Shown here piece after piece: positions 25,535 to 34,601 of a stretch of DNA of 64,000 nucleotides. Within the stretch, counting starts at the first letter, position 1, and each line of letters begins with the position of its first letter. Under the pieces are notes generated by a model, which worked only from the letters and a program-made list of their open reading frames with translations, did not search any database and was not told the DNA's origin. The DNA comes from an uncultured Clostridia bacterium (GTDB lineage: Bacteria > Bacillota > Clostridia > Christensenellales > Pumilibacteraceae), in the NCBI GenBank assembly GCA_947089425.1, contig CAMUKG010000008.1, forward strand, positions 22,464-86,463. Reading direction: 5' to 3'. A program made the translations under genes and the position numbers.

Positions 25535-27538
25535 ATTTAGCAATTTAAGTTTTTCGTAATATTCGTCGGCTTTTTTGCCCGAAAGATAATCGTAATAGAA
25601 TATTCTGTTTGTGTGGCTCACTTTTTGCATTAAGAGGGTAGCTTCTTTTTCCACTTGGTTCATATACGTTTCGTCGGCGTCGGCGGCTTTGTAGCGTATT
25701 TTGTTGAGCGACGAGAAATATACTTTATCGGTTAAAAACACGTCGTATGCCCGCGAATACAATACGCTTTCGGTTTCGTCGAATACGCTGTGCCCGTATA
25801 AAAGATTCGAATACGTTTTTATTCCGAGCAGGTCGTAGAGCGTGGGCAATATGTCGGCGGTGCAAGTAAATTTGTTTATTGTGCGGCGCTCTTCGTATTT
25901 TCCGCCCTCTTTAAAGTCGTTACCGTTTCCCACGCGAATCATAAGAGGAACGCGGTATAGGTCGGTATAATTTTCCGAATCGTATTTTCCGTCGGTTATT
26001 CCTTTGATTTCGCTCGAAAGCGAGGAGTAATAGGCATTGTGGTCGCCGAACAGCACGAGTATCGTTTTGTCGGCAAGTCCGCGCTCGTTAAGTTCGGAGT
26101 TTATTTCGCCGATTGCGGCGTCGAGCTCCATAGCGGCGGCAACGTAGGTGTGAAACGCTTTTCTTATGTTGTAATCTTTGTCGCGCTCGTCGGGGAGAGT
26201 CGCGATTCCGTATTCGTCGAGTTTGTCGTAATACTTTTTCAAATTTTCGCGCGGTTCGTATTGCCCGTGTTGCGTGATTGTGGTTATATACGTGTAAAAT
26301 CTGCGGTCGGTGGGGAACATTTCGTCGGCGCAAGTTTTCACCATGTCGCTATCGAGGTTTCTCTCGCCGTTCCATAGGTAATCGGGCATTCCCGCTTGCG
26401 TCATTTGGTCGGCGGCGGTGAACGAATCGAAGCCGAGCCCGCGCGTTAAATATTCGTTGCGGTTATAAAACGAAGCTGTGCCGTTATGAAACGAATTTGC
26501 GGCAATCGAAGAATCGAACGCCTTTAAGGTGCGGGCAAGCGAAGTTACAACCGTGTTTTTCGGATAGTCGTAGTTGGTGAATTTGTCGGTGGGATAAGCT
26601 CCTATTATCGAAAGGTTCTCGGAAATGTCCGTCTTTTCGCGCGCGTGAAAATTGTTCATTACCACCGAACTATCGTAAAGTTCGTAGAGATTAGGATACA
26701 GCTTTCTCAAAGTTTCTTCGCTTGCGTCGAAGCCGCCCGGAAACTTTTGCGCGTCAGTCAAAAACGAAAACCATTCGAAACTTTCGCCGAGCACGGTTAC
26801 AACGTTGTAACCTTTCGCCACGCCGAACAGTTCCGTTTGCGGCGAGACTTGCGAGTATATAAAGTCGTCGAGTTCGTTCGTGTCGCCCAACTTAACTTTA
26901 CTGAAAAATGCCCCTTTATAAAGCTCGTCGATAAAGTTTCCCAAAACGCCTTTGTCGGAATAAGAGGAAGTGTCGGTGCGCATAAGCTTGGTTACGGTGT
27001 TGCTCGGGTCGTAATTGCGGTGCGAAACGTAGGCGAAAACGCCGTGCAACGCAAGCGTGCAAGCCATTGCCGCCGCCGTGAGCGCAAGCGGCAACTTTGT
27101 AGGCTTTGGCGGCTTGGGAACTTTTTTAATAAAGTATCGCCCGAACAAAACGTAGGCGCTTAGCAATATTCCCGACACGAGCACGTAAACGAAATTTATG
27201 GGTAGACTTTCTATTATCGCCATGCCGTCTTTTCTGAGATTGAGCATAGAAAAGTCGAATATTGTGTCGGTCATCTCATAAATGATAATGAACACGAGGT
27301 CTACCGCAAACTGAAAGGCGAGGAGTGCGAACGCGAACCAGAAACGCCCGTTTTGATTTTTAATCGAATACATAACTGCGGTAAACACAAGCATTATCGA
27401 AAGGTAAATATATGGTTTTCGTATAAAAAACTTTCCGCCCGTAACCGTTACGGCGGTGAGTTCTATAACTAAAGAAACTGCCCAAAAAGCAAATATAAGG
27501 TAATTCGTTTTTAAAACGTTTATAATTTTTTGTTTCAT
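25529..27538 (-). CDS. LTA-synthase-family phosphoglycerol transferase / sulfatase-fold enzyme
   Basis: A 669-residue membrane enzyme with five hydrophobic segments in residues 10-170, then an extracellular alkaline-phosphatase-fold domain. Metal and catalytic positions of LtaS are recognisable: Glu252 in LGESFEW, Thr303 nucleophile in REKTDISENLS, His424 in ITQHGQYE, and Asp499-His500 in FGDHNAYYS. It should transfer glycerol-phosphate (or phosphoethanolamine) from a phospholipid to a glycolipid or polymer outside the membrane. It converges on the pssA-psd operon that may supply the headgroup. GGAG lies 5 bases before the ATG. Confidence 0.87.
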   Translation of the reverse strand: MKQKIINVLKTNYLIFAFWAVSLVIELTAVTVTGGKFFIRKPYIYLSIMLVFTAVMYSIKNQNGRFWFAFALLAFQFAVDLVFIIIYEMTDTIFDFSMLNLRKDGMAIIESLPINFVYVLVSGILLSAYVLFGRYFIKKVPKPPKPTKLPLALTAAAMACTLALHGVFAYVSHRNYDPSNTVTKLMRTDTSSYSDKGVLGNFIDELYKGAFFSKVKLGDTNELDDFIYSQVSPQTELFGVAKGYNVVTVLGESFEWFSFLTDAQKFPGGFDASEETLRKLYPNLYELYDSSVVMNNFHAREKTDISENLSIIGAYPTDKFTNYDYPKNTVVTSLARTLKAFDSSIAANSFHNGTASFYNRNEYLTRGLGFDSFTAADQMTQAGMPDYLWNGERNLDSDMVKTCADEMFPTDRRFYTYITTITQHGQYEPRENLKKYYDKLDEYGIATLPDERDKDYNIRKAFHTYVAAAMELDAAIGEINSELNERGLADKTILVLFGDHNAYYSSLSSEIKGITDGKYDSENYTDLYRVPLMIRVGNGNDFKEGGKYEERRTINKFTCTADILPTLYDLLGIKTYSNLLYGHSVFDETESVLYSRAYDVFLTDKVYFSSLNKIRYKAADADETYMNQVEKEATLLMQKVSHTNRIFYYDYLSGKKADEYYEKLKLLNS

Positions 27539-27558
27539 ATTCGCTCCGATTGAATACT

Positions 27559-27587
27559 ATTATACATCATTATTTTTTGCAACGCAA
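27559..27587 (-). promoter_or_regulatory. Promoter of the LTA-synthase-family gene
   Basis: On the minus strand, TTGCGT (27582-27587), a 17-base spacer and TATAAT (27559-27564), about 20 bases before the ATG at 27538. Confidence 0.7.
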
Positions 27588-27610
27588 CAAAATCGCGCTT
27601 ACGTATTTGT

Positions 27611-27640
27611 AAGCAGAGCATTTTATAGAATGCTCTGCTT
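27611..27640. repeat. Perfect palindromic hairpin; one arm is repeated at 35047
   Basis: AAGCAGAGCATT and AATGCTCTGCTT form a perfect 12-bp stem around TTATAG. TATAGAATGCTCTGCTTAA (27624-27642) recurs exactly at 35047-35065. No T-run follows on either strand. The flanking 27641-27748 stretch is AT-rich, and I see no gene in it. Confidence 0.75.
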
Positions 27641-27748
27641 AACGTTTGTATAATTATTATGCGTTTATATTCTCGGCTTAGTATATGTATTTTTCAATAG
27701 GGTTATAAAAGTTTGATATTTTTTTCTTGAAAAGGTTCGTGAAAACGT

Positions 27749-27778
27749 TTGACAATTAGCATTGCGGTGTGATAAAAT
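27749..27778 (+). promoter_or_regulatory. Promoter of the 5S rRNA gene
   Basis: TTGACA (27749-27754), 18 bases, TAAAAT (27773-27778) with an extended TGA, about 30 bases before the 5S sequence. Confidence 0.8.
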
Positions 27779-27808
27779 AATTAAGCTGTGAGCGAGAGTT
27801 CACAGTAC

Positions 27809-27927
27809 CATTGCGGTGACCATATCGCGAGGGATCCACCCGTTCCCATACCGAACACGGAAGTTAAGCCTCGTGGAGCCGATGGTACTTGCTTGGCAAC
27901 GAGCCGGGAGAGTAGGTAATTGCCGCA
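27809..27927 (+). rRNA. rrf: 5S ribosomal RNA, solitary copy
   Basis: The stretch holds the universal 5S core CCCGTTCCCATACCGAACAC (about 27838-27857) and GGAAGTTAAGCC, with TGCGG near the 5' end pairing with CCGCA at 27922-27926. The length of about 119 bases is typical. Its own promoter precedes it and a terminator follows. No 16S or 23S sequence lies within the flanking kilobases. The ends are set by helix I pairing and could be off by 2-3 bases. Confidence 0.95.
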
Positions 27928-27934
27928 TTTCATT

Positions 27935-27970
27935 AAAACGATTGCGTTTAACCGCGCGGTCGTTTTTCTT
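27935..27970 (+). terminator. Terminator of the 5S rRNA gene
   Basis: AAAACGA (27935-27941) pairs with TCGTTTT (27960-27966), and a self-complementary CCGCGCGG lies in the loop. TTTTTCTTTT follows. Confidence 0.8.
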
Positions 27971-28054
27971 TTATGTACGAGCTATTTAAGGTGCTTTCAA
28001 CGAAAAACTTGTAAATTTAACGCATAAAAATGTTTCGCTCAAAACGTGAGCGCA

Positions 28055-28095
28055 TGAAAAAAGCGACGGTTTTTTATTTACGTCGCTTAACTTTT
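28055..28095 (-). terminator. Terminator of the lipoprotein/ECF-like trio
   Basis: AAGCGACG (28061-28068) and CGTCGCTT (28081-28088) form the stem. On the minus strand the sequence after it reads TTTTTTC. It lies just past the stop of the gene ending at 28114. Confidence 0.85.
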
Positions 28096-28113
28096 TTCAT
28101 TTACACAATAAAA

Positions 28114-28713
28114 CTAATTTGCGGTTGCTTTGCGTTTCGCTTTAAACGAGGGAAGCGAAAGCTCACCCGTAGAAATCTTATAGAGTGCCGCTACGGGAAG
28201 AGCGCAAACGAATGTTGCCGCGCAACCCAAAGCCTCGAACGCTAAATCGCTTAGAATGTAGGCGAGGGGATGAACGCCCCAAATAATTATTGTGGCAACT
28301 ACCGACACCCAAAAATACAATAGCTCGGAAAGCGCCGCCATAGCCGCATAAGACCACACGCTCACGTTTTTGTGTTTTCGGTTTAAGAGCTTATACACCG
28401 CGAAAGGCATCATGTAGCCGAGCCAAACTTCGAGCAACCACCATTGAACACGCAAAAGGTTAGCGGGAAACCAAGCTATGCAACCGAGTTCGAACAGCAC
28501 CGAATAGGCAGATACGAGCACGAGATTTTTCGCAACGTTCATGCTTGCCGCGCAAATAATCAAAACGGGGAACACCACGTTCGCAAAAGGAATATCGAGA
28601 ATAAATTGGTCGAAGCACATGGCGCCGAGCAGGGCAAACGTTGCCGCCCAACCTTTTATGCCTTTCGTTTGGGCAAGTCGCCTTGCCTTTTCTTCGGTCA
28701 TGAGATTGTTCAT
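28114..28713 (-). CDS. Putative ECF transporter S-component-like membrane protein
   Basis: A 199-residue protein with about six hydrophobic segments (ALLGAMCFDQFILDIPF, VFPVLIICAASM, LVLVSAYSVLFEL, VWLGYMMPFAVY, ALSELLYFWVSVVATIII, ALGCAATFVCALPVAALY), matching the size and topology of ECF vitamin-binding S subunits. ATG 28713 is chosen, with AAGGAG 9 bases upstream; longer frames run into the neighbouring gene. It is the last gene of a three-gene set after two lipoproteins, one DUF4430-like. An S component needs shared EcfA/A'/T subunits encoded elsewhere. The ligand is unknown; a cobamide is a guess from context. Confidence 0.6.
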   Translation of the reverse strand: MNNLMTEEKARRLAQTKGIKGWAATFALLGAMCFDQFILDIPFANVVFPVLIICAASMNVAKNLVLVSAYSVLFELGCIAWFPANLLRVQWWLLEVWLGYMMPFAVYKLLNRKHKNVSVWSYAAMAALSELLYFWVSVVATIIIWGVHPLAYILSDLAFEALGCAATFVCALPVAALYKISTGELSLPSFKAKRKATAN

Positions 28714-28733
28714 TACTTTATTACTCCTTGCGG

Positions 28734-29321
28734 CTAATTCAGCCAACCTTCGTATACAAGCACAACTATTTTCACGTCGTCGTCGGTGCCCGCAATGCCG
28801 TCGGCTCCCAAAAGCGATTGATGGTTTGCGCAATATGAATATTTTCCGTCTACCGCCACATAAGCGGTTTCGAGGTTATACTTTTCTCCGTTTTCGAGAA
28901 CGCATTCGCGAAACATATAGAATTTGTGCTGTTCGGCTCTGAACGTTATGCTGTCGGGACGCCGTTCGAAAAACTTTTTAACGGATTCGTAGAGAGTGTT
29001 GCCGAAGAACGGAATTTCCCAACTGCAAATAAGTTCTCCGTTAAGCTTTGAGTGGGCAAACGCATCCGACTCTTCGGTCTCTTGTTCGTCGGTAGGCATT
29101 CTGAGTTCGAGAACGAAAGTCGCGTAAACGGTGTTCGGCGAGTCATGTTCTTCGCTCGAATTATTGTCGGAGCCGCTCCCGTCGTCGGAAACTATCGGGT
29201 GATAGTCGGGCGATTTGCTCGTTTTGTCTTTAAACCAAATTTCCGAGCAACCCGAGCATACTCCGAGTACCGTTAAAACGAGTATAACCATAATTGTCGC
29301 TTTCGTCAAGCGTTTGCGCAT
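28734..29321 (-). CDS. Lipoprotein with a DUF4430-like (transcobalamin beta-domain-like) C-terminus
   Basis: A 195-residue protein. A GTG at 29336 overlaps the previous stop, but ATG 29321 has GAGGAA at a better distance and starts MRKRLTKATIMV, leading to lipobox GVCSGCSE (Cys 25). An acidic Ser/Asp linker (about 32-58) precedes a domain with FGNTLYESVKKFF (about 107-119) and the ending DDVKIVVLVYEGWLN. That pattern resembles DUF4430, the domain related to the C-terminal part of transcobalamin and intrinsic factor. The match is by eye and moderate. Predicted outer-face lipoprotein. Upstream and downstream neighbours are another lipoprotein and an S-component-like protein. Confidence 0.6.
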   Translation of the reverse strand: MRKRLTKATIMVILVLTVLGVCSGCSEIWFKDKTSKSPDYHPIVSDDGSGSDNNSSEEHDSPNTVYATFVLELRMPTDEQETEESDAFAHSKLNGELICSWEIPFFGNTLYESVKKFFERRPDSITFRAEQHKFYMFRECVLENGEKYNLETAYVAVDGKYSYCANHQSLLGADGIAGTDDDVKIVVLVYEGWLN

Positions 29322-29332
29322 ACGATAATTCC

Positions 29333-30511
29333 TCACAGCTTTATTACTGCGGAAGAACCGCTATACGAACCCAACGGTGTGGGGGCGGCAATTCCCGACG
29401 ATTGAGCGATATACGCGATTGCCACAGCCATATCGGTAAAATTGTTTATTATGTATTCGCCGTTTTCGACGGTAAGTTCTTCGCGCCACAGCGATATTAC
29501 GTTGAACGTTTCGTCGCCGTTTTCGTCTTGCGCGGGCGATTCTTTAACGTAGTTTTCCATGTCTATTCCGTGCATCATCGCGGTGAGCAAAGCATATTCG
29601 GGCACGGCGCTTGCACCCGACGACAGCGTGCGGTTATAGTAATTGCAAAGTCTGTCGAGGTTCACCATTTCTTCAAGCGGTTGGTTCCATCCGTCGGTGA
29701 ACGGAAAATATCCCTGCATTGTCTTTTCGTATGCCAAACTGTATTTTTCGTTAGCGCGATATAACGACGCGCACATGGGTCTGCCCGAAAAACCAACCCA
29801 GTCGGGCGTGTCGCCTTCTTTAATAAACTTGCCGTTTTCGTCTTTTTCGTAGTACGAAAGCATTACGCCGTCGCAGTAGGGAGTGGCGCCGTATATTCCG
29901 AGATTGGCGGCAATCATAGGCAAAACGTTTGTTGCCGAAAATCCCCAAGCAACTTTTATTACGGGGGCGTCTGACGGCGTTTCTACGGGGTTGTTTTGCA
30001 AAAAAGCGTCCGTTTTTTGCAAATAGCTTTTAATCATGGGGAGATAAACGCTTAGCGATGTGTCGGTTACGCTCGCCCCCGCGCAATATTGAAGATATTG
30101 ATTGTACATAAACGACCAACCGAATAAAAAGTCGGTTATGCCGTACCAACCTTGTTCCGACGCAGGCGAAGAAGCGAATAGAGCGTCGGAGAGTTCGCTG
30201 TTTTCAACTATATAATTTATATAGTTGAGATACTTTTTTAATTGCACGACGTTGTCGGTGCCGTAAAACGTTCCGTCAACGTATTTAAGATACATAAGTT
30301 CGGTACGTTCGCGCGCAGTATGCGCTTCTTGCATTGCGCTTTTAAACTCTTCCGAATTTAAATATGTTTTGAGCGACGCCGAAAGTTCGAGCGCAAGTTT
30401 ATTAGGTTCGGCGGGTTTCGCGGGCGACTTTTCGCAACCCGTCGCAACGAACAAAACCATAATCGTAGCCGTTAAAAGGCAAATGAGCCGCGAGTTTAGT
30501 TTTTTTATCAT
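29333..30511 (-). CDS. Lipoprotein, alpha-helix rich, first gene of the DUF4430/ECF-like trio
   Basis: A 392-residue protein with lipobox VATGCEKS (Cys 26). The mature part is largely helical by composition (KLALELSASLKTYLNS, VVQLKKYLNYINYIVENSEL, YALLTAMMHGIDMENYV). I do not recognise a family with certainty. Helix-rich repeats plus the next gene's DUF4430-like domain recall the two halves (alpha6/alpha6 barrel and beta domain) of transcobalamin-type proteins split over two genes; this is inference. Ribosome site AAGGAG (30517-30522) sits immediately after a terminator-like hairpin. Its stop is followed closely by the DUF4430-like gene. Confidence 0.6.
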   Translation of the reverse strand: MIKKLNSRLICLLTATIMVLFVATGCEKSPAKPAEPNKLALELSASLKTYLNSEEFKSAMQEAHTARERTELMYLKYVDGTFYGTDNVVQLKKYLNYINYIVENSELSDALFASSPASEQGWYGITDFLFGWSFMYNQYLQYCAGASVTDTSLSVYLPMIKSYLQKTDAFLQNNPVETPSDAPVIKVAWGFSATNVLPMIAANLGIYGATPYCDGVMLSYYEKDENGKFIKEGDTPDWVGFSGRPMCASLYRANEKYSLAYEKTMQGYFPFTDGWNQPLEEMVNLDRLCNYYNRTLSSGASAVPEYALLTAMMHGIDMENYVKESPAQDENGDETFNVISLWREELTVENGEYIINNFTDMAVAIAYIAQSSGIAAPTPLGSYSGSSAVIKL

Positions 30512-30522
30512 AGTGTCTCCTT

Positions 30523-30557
30523 AAAAAACTCCGCTTTTATATAAAACGGAGTTTTTT
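30523..30557 (-). terminator. glyQS terminator with a promoter-like sequence in its loop
   Basis: AAAAAACTCCG and CGGAGTTTTTT form an 11-bp stem, with TTTTATATAAAA in the loop. It is about 40 bases after the glyQS stop and ends 1 base before the AAGGAG of the next gene. Confidence 0.85.
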
Positions 30558-30565
30558 ATAATCAA
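30538..30565 (-). promoter_or_regulatory. Candidate promoter embedded in the glyQS terminator
   Basis: On the minus strand TTGATT (30560-30565) is 16 bases from TATATA (30538-30543), which lies in the terminator loop. No other promoter fits between the hairpin and the trio's start codon. Confidence 0.4.
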
Positions 30566-30593
30566 ACGAATTTCCGTAGTTTGCGCCGTTAAA

Positions 30594-31991
30594 TCAATAT
30601 TCGAGCGCTTTTTCGAAATACGCATCGAGTTCGCCGAGCGAAAGCCTTATTTGCTTCATAGAGTCGCGTTCGCGCACCGTAACGGTATCGTTTTCAAGCG
30701 TTTCGAAGTCAACCGTTACGCAATACGGCGTACCGATTTCGTCTTGGCGGCGGTAGCGTTTTCCGATAGAGCCGGTGAGGTCGTAGGTGCAAACGAATTT
30801 TTTGCACAGCGAGCGGTAAAGCGAGTCCGCTTTTTCGGAAAGATTTTTTTGAAGCGGAAGAACGGCGATTTTATACGGGGCGAGGAAGTGGTGAAGGTGC
30901 AAAACCGTGCGTGTGTCGCCGCCTTCGAGTTCCTCTTCTTCGTAGGCGTTGCAAAGTAGCGCCATCATTGCGCGCTCCACGCCTAAGCTCGGCTCTACGC
31001 AGTAGGGAATATACTTCGCGTTCGACACGGGGTCGGTATATTCCATGCTTTGTCCCGACTTTTCCTGATGGCATTTAAGGTCGTAGTCGGTGCGGTCGGC
31101 AATGCCCCAAAGTTCGCCCCAACCGAACGGGAATTTGAATTCGAAGTCGGTGGTAGCTTTACTGTAATGGCTCAATTCTTCTTTCTCGTGCTTTCTGAGC
31201 CGCAAATTTTCTTCTTTTATGCCGAGTTCCAAAAGCCAGTTGTGGCAGAATTTTTCCCAGTATTCGAACCATTCGAGGTCGGTGCCCGGTTCGCAGAAAA
31301 ATTCGAGTTCCATTTGTTCAAACTCGCGTGTGCGGAAAGTGAAGTTGCCGGGAGTGATTTCGTTTCGGAACGATTTTCCCACCTGGCCTATGCCGAAAGG
31401 AATTTTGGCGCGGGTGGAGCGTTGCACGTTTTTAAAGTTTACGAATATGCCTTGCGCCGTTTCGGGGCGAAGATACACCGTTGCGGCGCTGTCTTCGGTT
31501 ACGCCCTGAAATGTCTTGAACATAAGATTGAATTTTTTTATGGGCGTAAAATCGCATTTGCCGCAAACGGGGCAAGGAATTTTGTTGTCCGAAATGTATT
31601 CGGAGAGCTGTTCGTTGCTCCAACCCGCTATTTTAACGTCCTTTTTTTTGCGAGCGATATAATCTTCCACAAGATTGTCGGCGCGGTGACGGGTTTTGCA
31701 CGATTTGCAGTCCATGAGTGGGTCGGAAAAGCCGCCCACGTGTCCGCTCGCTTCCCACACCGAAGTATTCATGAGAATAGAACAGTCCACGCCCACGTTT
31801 ATAGGCGATTCGGTAACGAATTTTTTCCACCATGCTTTTTTGACGTTGTTTTTCATTTCCACGCCGAGCGGACCGTAGTCCCATGTGTTTGCAAGTCCGC
31901 CGTAAATCTCGCTTCCCGCGAAAATGAATCCGCGCCCTTTGCACAGCGCCACTAATTTATCCATAGTGAGCGCGTTCTTTTTGTCAGCCAT
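30594..31991 (-). CDS. glyQS: Glycyl-tRNA synthetase, single-chain alpha2 type
   Basis: A 465-residue class II synthetase charging tRNA-Gly. ATG 31991 is chosen because it gives the usual start [18 protein letters not shown]; an upstream in-frame region would be untranslated leader. Motifs: [17 protein letters not shown], the zinc-type [16 protein letters not shown] and CPVCGKCDF, motif 2 [12 protein letters not shown], and the C-terminal anticodon domain with [22 protein letters not shown] lies 12 bases upstream. It has its own promoter, and no T-box leader fits in the 83-base gap behind the histidine kinase gene. Its terminator may double as the promoter of the following trio. Confidence 0.97.
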   Translation of the reverse strand: MADKKNALTMDKLVALCKGRGFIFAGSEIYGGLANTWDYGPLGVEMKNNVKKAWWKKFVTESPINVGVDCSILMNTSVWEASGHVGGFSDPLMDCKSCKTRHRADNLVEDYIARKKKDVKIAGWSNEQLSEYISDNKIPCPVCGKCDFTPIKKFNLMFKTFQGVTEDSAATVYLRPETAQGIFVNFKNVQRSTRAKIPFGIGQVGKSFRNEITPGNFTFRTREFEQMELEFFCEPGTDLEWFEYWEKFCHNWLLELGIKEENLRLRKHEKEELSHYSKATTDFEFKFPFGWGELWGIADRTDYDLKCHQEKSGQSMEYTDPVSNAKYIPYCVEPSLGVERAMMALLCNAYEEEELEGGDTRTVLHLHHFLAPYKIAVLPLQKNLSEKADSLYRSLCKKFVCTYDLTGSIGKRYRRQDEIGTPYCVTVDFETLENDTVTVRERDSMKQIRLSLGELDAYFEKALEY

Positions 31992-32025
31992 GTTTTTTAT
32001 ATGCTCCTTGTTTGTGTGTCTTTTA

Positions 32026-32054
32026 ATTTTAATAAAAAGCCGCATGTTCGTCAA
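32026..32054 (-). promoter_or_regulatory. Promoter of glyQS
   Basis: On the minus strand TTGACG (32049-32054), a 17-base spacer and TAAAAT (32026-32031), 35 bases before the chosen ATG. Confidence 0.75.
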
Positions 32055-32074
32055 GCGTTTGTATTTAGCGCTTT

Positions 32075-34285
32075 TTAGGGGGTGCTCTTTCGCTCGCGAA
32101 AAATTGTCGTCGCCGAAGTTATGAATTCCTCCACGTTCAAAGGCTTGGTGAGGTGCGCGTCCATTCCTATTTCCATAGAGGTGCGCTTGTCGCTTTCGAA
32201 CGCATTGGCGGACAGGGCTATAATGGGTATGCGGGCAAGGGATGGGTTTTGCAACTTGCGAATATTTGCGGTGGCTTGCAACCCGTCCATAACGGGCATT
32301 TGTATGTCCATTAAAATAAGGTCGTAATCGCCGACTCGAGACGCGGCAACTTTATCAACCGCTATTTGCCCGTTTTCGGCGGTGTCAACGCAAAAACCCA
32401 TATCTTGCAAAATATCCGTTTCGATTTCGAGGTTTATTTCGTTGTCTTCCACAAGTAATATTGTTTTACCGCGCAATTCATCGGTAGAATTTTCGCATTC
32501 TTTTGCGGCTTTCGTTTTTTGTTGCAAGCGAAAACTTACGGTTACGGTAAACACGCTGCCTTTGCCCACAGTGCTTTGCGCTTTAATCGTGCCGCCCATC
32601 ATTTCGGCTATATGCTTCGCTATCGTCAGCCCGAGTCCAGAACCGTACACTCCGCAAAGAGTTGTGTTGTATTCTCTTTCGAATGGTTCGAATATTCGTT
32701 TGAGCGATTTTTTGCCTATTCCGATGCCGTTGTCTTCCACAGTGAATTTGTAGGTGGCGAACTCCGAATTCGGTTTTTGCTGTTCGCTCACAAAAAAACG
32801 CACTTCGCCGTGTTTTTTTGTGTACTTAACGGCATTGTTGGCAATGTGAGAAAGCAGTTGAAGCAACTTATCTTTGTCGGCATACACGTCGGCATGTTCG
32901 ATTTGCCGTGAGACTGAAATCGATATGTTTTTTTGATTCGCTTGCGCCGAAATAGAGTCTATCGTTTCGCGCAACACCTCAGCTACGTTGCATTCCTTTT
33001 CGTTTAAATGAAAATCTTGCGATTCGGAGTATGTAATTTCCAAAACCTTATTTATAAGGTCGAGGATTTGGTTGCTTGCAATGTCGATTTTGTTCAAATA
33101 TTCTTTTACGATATGCGAGTCGTTCGCGTTCTTTTGAGCGAGCGACGTGTATCCGAAAATAGCGTTGAGGGGAGTGCGCATGTCGTGCGACATGTTGGAA
33201 AGAAATGCGTTTTTGGCTTTAAACGCAAGTTTGGCGTTGTTTAAGGCGTCTTCGAGAAATTGTTTTTGCTTGATTTGTTGCAAAATTTCTTCGTCTATAT
33301 TTCGATACCCCATAACGATTTGCGAAATGTTTTCGCTGCTTCCCACGTTTACGAGGCGCAACTGAATATATTGAACTTCGCCGTTTTGAATACACCTGTA
33401 ATTTAAATAGTAGGTGGGGTTTTCGGCAAGCTTTTCTCGAATCGAACGCGACGACGTCATTTCCGAAACGAGCGCTCGGTCTTCGGGATGAACCCAAACG
33501 CTCACATAGTCGGATACAAACCAATTAAAATCGCGCACCTGCAATTTTTTTTCAAACTGACGCTCTAATCGCGTGCTGAGGCGATACGGCAATATTTTGT
33601 TTTCGTTGAGATCGGCGTATAAAATGGAATCGTAGTTTACGCTAAGCCCTTCGATTACTTCCAAGCGTTGCAAATGCTCTTGCGTGATTAACTTGCGTTC
33701 CTTGTCGTATTCTTTTATTATATTTTTCAGCTTGCGCTCTTTTTCGAGCTTTTCGTTTAAAAGTGCGGCGGTTTCCGACATTCTGCGCGTTATTTTTTCG
33801 GTGGCGTCGCCTATAAACACATAGTAAAGATTGCCCGCAGTTTCGGTGCGAACAAAATGCCCGTAGTCTTCCACCCAGCGAACGACTCCGTTTTTGTCGG
33901 TGATTCTGTATTCCACATAGTCAAGGTCGTCGATGCTGTTCGCTATTTGTTCGTTTATGCTCTTTTCTACGGCTTCGAGGTCGTCGGGATGAACCATTCC
34001 TTTAAAAGAATTGCCGGTAAGTTTGCGGAATTCCGCCAAACTGTCGCATTTGTATATTTTTATAAGCGCTTTGTTGGCATATATTATTTCTTCGTCGCCG
34101 TCCGCTTTGTATATAAGAAAGCCGCCGGGTATTTTGTCGATAAAGTCTTGAATTTGCAACGCGATTTCCGAATTATATCCGTCGGAGGGGGATTTGGCTT
34201 CGAGTTGCTCCGAGTCGCTCTCGTAAAGGCTTAAAATCGACAGCATTCGTTCTATTAAATTGCCTTCCGATTTGCGGTTACTCAT
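32075..34285 (-). CDS. Hybrid sensor histidine kinase with two PAS domains and a receiver
   Basis: A 736-residue soluble protein (no membrane segment). PAS 1 spans about residues 48-165, a coiled coil 166-210, and a second PAS-like domain about 215-335. HisKA follows with phospho-acceptor His367 in [17 protein letters not shown]. The ATPase shows N-box [12 protein letters not shown]1 DNGIGIG and G2 [13 protein letters not shown] receiver (606-725) has the acidic pair in LVEDNEIN, Asp660 in LILMDIQMP and the conserved Lys in LTKPL. It lacks an Hpt or output domain, so the phosphate must pass to partners encoded elsewhere. The signal is unknown. Confidence 0.95.
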   Translation of the reverse strand: MSNRKSEGNLIERMLSILSLYESDSEQLEAKSPSDGYNSEIALQIQDFIDKIPGGFLIYKADGDEEIIYANKALIKIYKCDSLAEFRKLTGNSFKGMVHPDDLEAVEKSINEQIANSIDDLDYVEYRITDKNGVVRWVEDYGHFVRTETAGNLYYVFIGDATEKITRRMSETAALLNEKLEKERKLKNIIKEYDKERKLITQEHLQRLEVIEGLSVNYDSILYADLNENKILPYRLSTRLERQFEKKLQVRDFNWFVSDYVSVWVHPEDRALVSEMTSSRSIREKLAENPTYYLNYRCIQNGEVQYIQLRLVNVGSSENISQIVMGYRNIDEEILQQIKQKQFLEDALNNAKLAFKAKNAFLSNMSHDMRTPLNAIFGYTSLAQKNANDSHIVKEYLNKIDIASNQILDLINKVLEITYSESQDFHLNEKECNVAEVLRETIDSISAQANQKNISISVSRQIEHADVYADKDKLLQLLSHIANNAVKYTKKHGEVRFFVSEQQKPNSEFATYKFTVEDNGIGIGKKSLKRIFEPFEREYNTTLCGVYGSGLGLTIAKHIAEMMGGTIKAQSTVGKGSVFTVTVSFRLQQKTKAAKECENSTDELRGKTILLVEDNEINLEIETDILQDMGFCVDTAENGQIAVDKVAASRVGDYDLILMDIQMPVMDGLQATANIRKLQNPSLARIPIIALSANAFESDKRTSMEIGMDAHLTKPLNVEEFITSATTIFRERKSTP

Positions 34286-34319
34286 AAAAAGAGTCGTTCC
34301 TCCTCATTGTACACCCGTA

Positions 34320-34348
34320 ATTTTATCATATTAAAAAGCGTTTGTCAA
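34320..34348 (-). promoter_or_regulatory. Promoter of the hybrid histidine kinase gene
   Basis: On the minus strand TTGACA (34343-34348), 17 bases, TAAAAT (34320-34325) with an extended TGA. AGGAGG follows but sits about 13 bases before the ATG. Confidence 0.8.
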
Positions 34349-34420
34349 TTCATGTTTTGTTTTATTTATAAACGTATTATTTTTTATCACACAGCTAGTT
34401 CTAGAACATATTATAAATTA

Positions 34421-34600
34421 GAGGTGCCTCTCAAACAAACGAAAAAAATCTCGACGTGCCCCACGAACGAAGAGAAATACACAAGACAAAAAGTGACGGA
34501 AGGTTAGCCGCTTCGCCCTAGTTGCATACCGGTGGCGACAAAAGCGTCGCGGCACCTGCGTCGCTTGAATTCAAACAAAACGATTTTAAGGAGGAACGGC
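34421..34600 (+). promoter_or_regulatory. Structured, possibly switching, leader of the Cys-rich miniprotein gene
   Basis: AGGTGCC (34422-34428) can pair over about 120 bases with GGCACCT (34551-34557). The same CACC also closes a local hairpin, GGTG-GCGAC-loop-GTCGC-GG-CACC (34531-34556). GCGTCGC occurs twice (34544-34550, 34558-34564). AAGGAGG (34588-34594) ends the leader. A TATTAT near 34409 could be a -10, but no clear -35 is seen. The palindrome GTTCTAGAAC lies at about 34398-34407. No known riboswitch class is recognised. Confidence 0.45.
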
Positions 34601-34601
34601 A

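Noticed and set aside
31992..32074. T-box leader for glyQS
   Set aside because: Only 83 bases separate the genes, a promoter occupies half of them, and neither the specifier loop nor the TGGNACCGCG antiterminator core is present.
34398..34407. GTTCTAGAAC as a LexA box
   Set aside because: It is a perfect palindrome, but the orientation and lack of the central four-base gap do not fit the Gram-positive GAACNNNNGTTC box.
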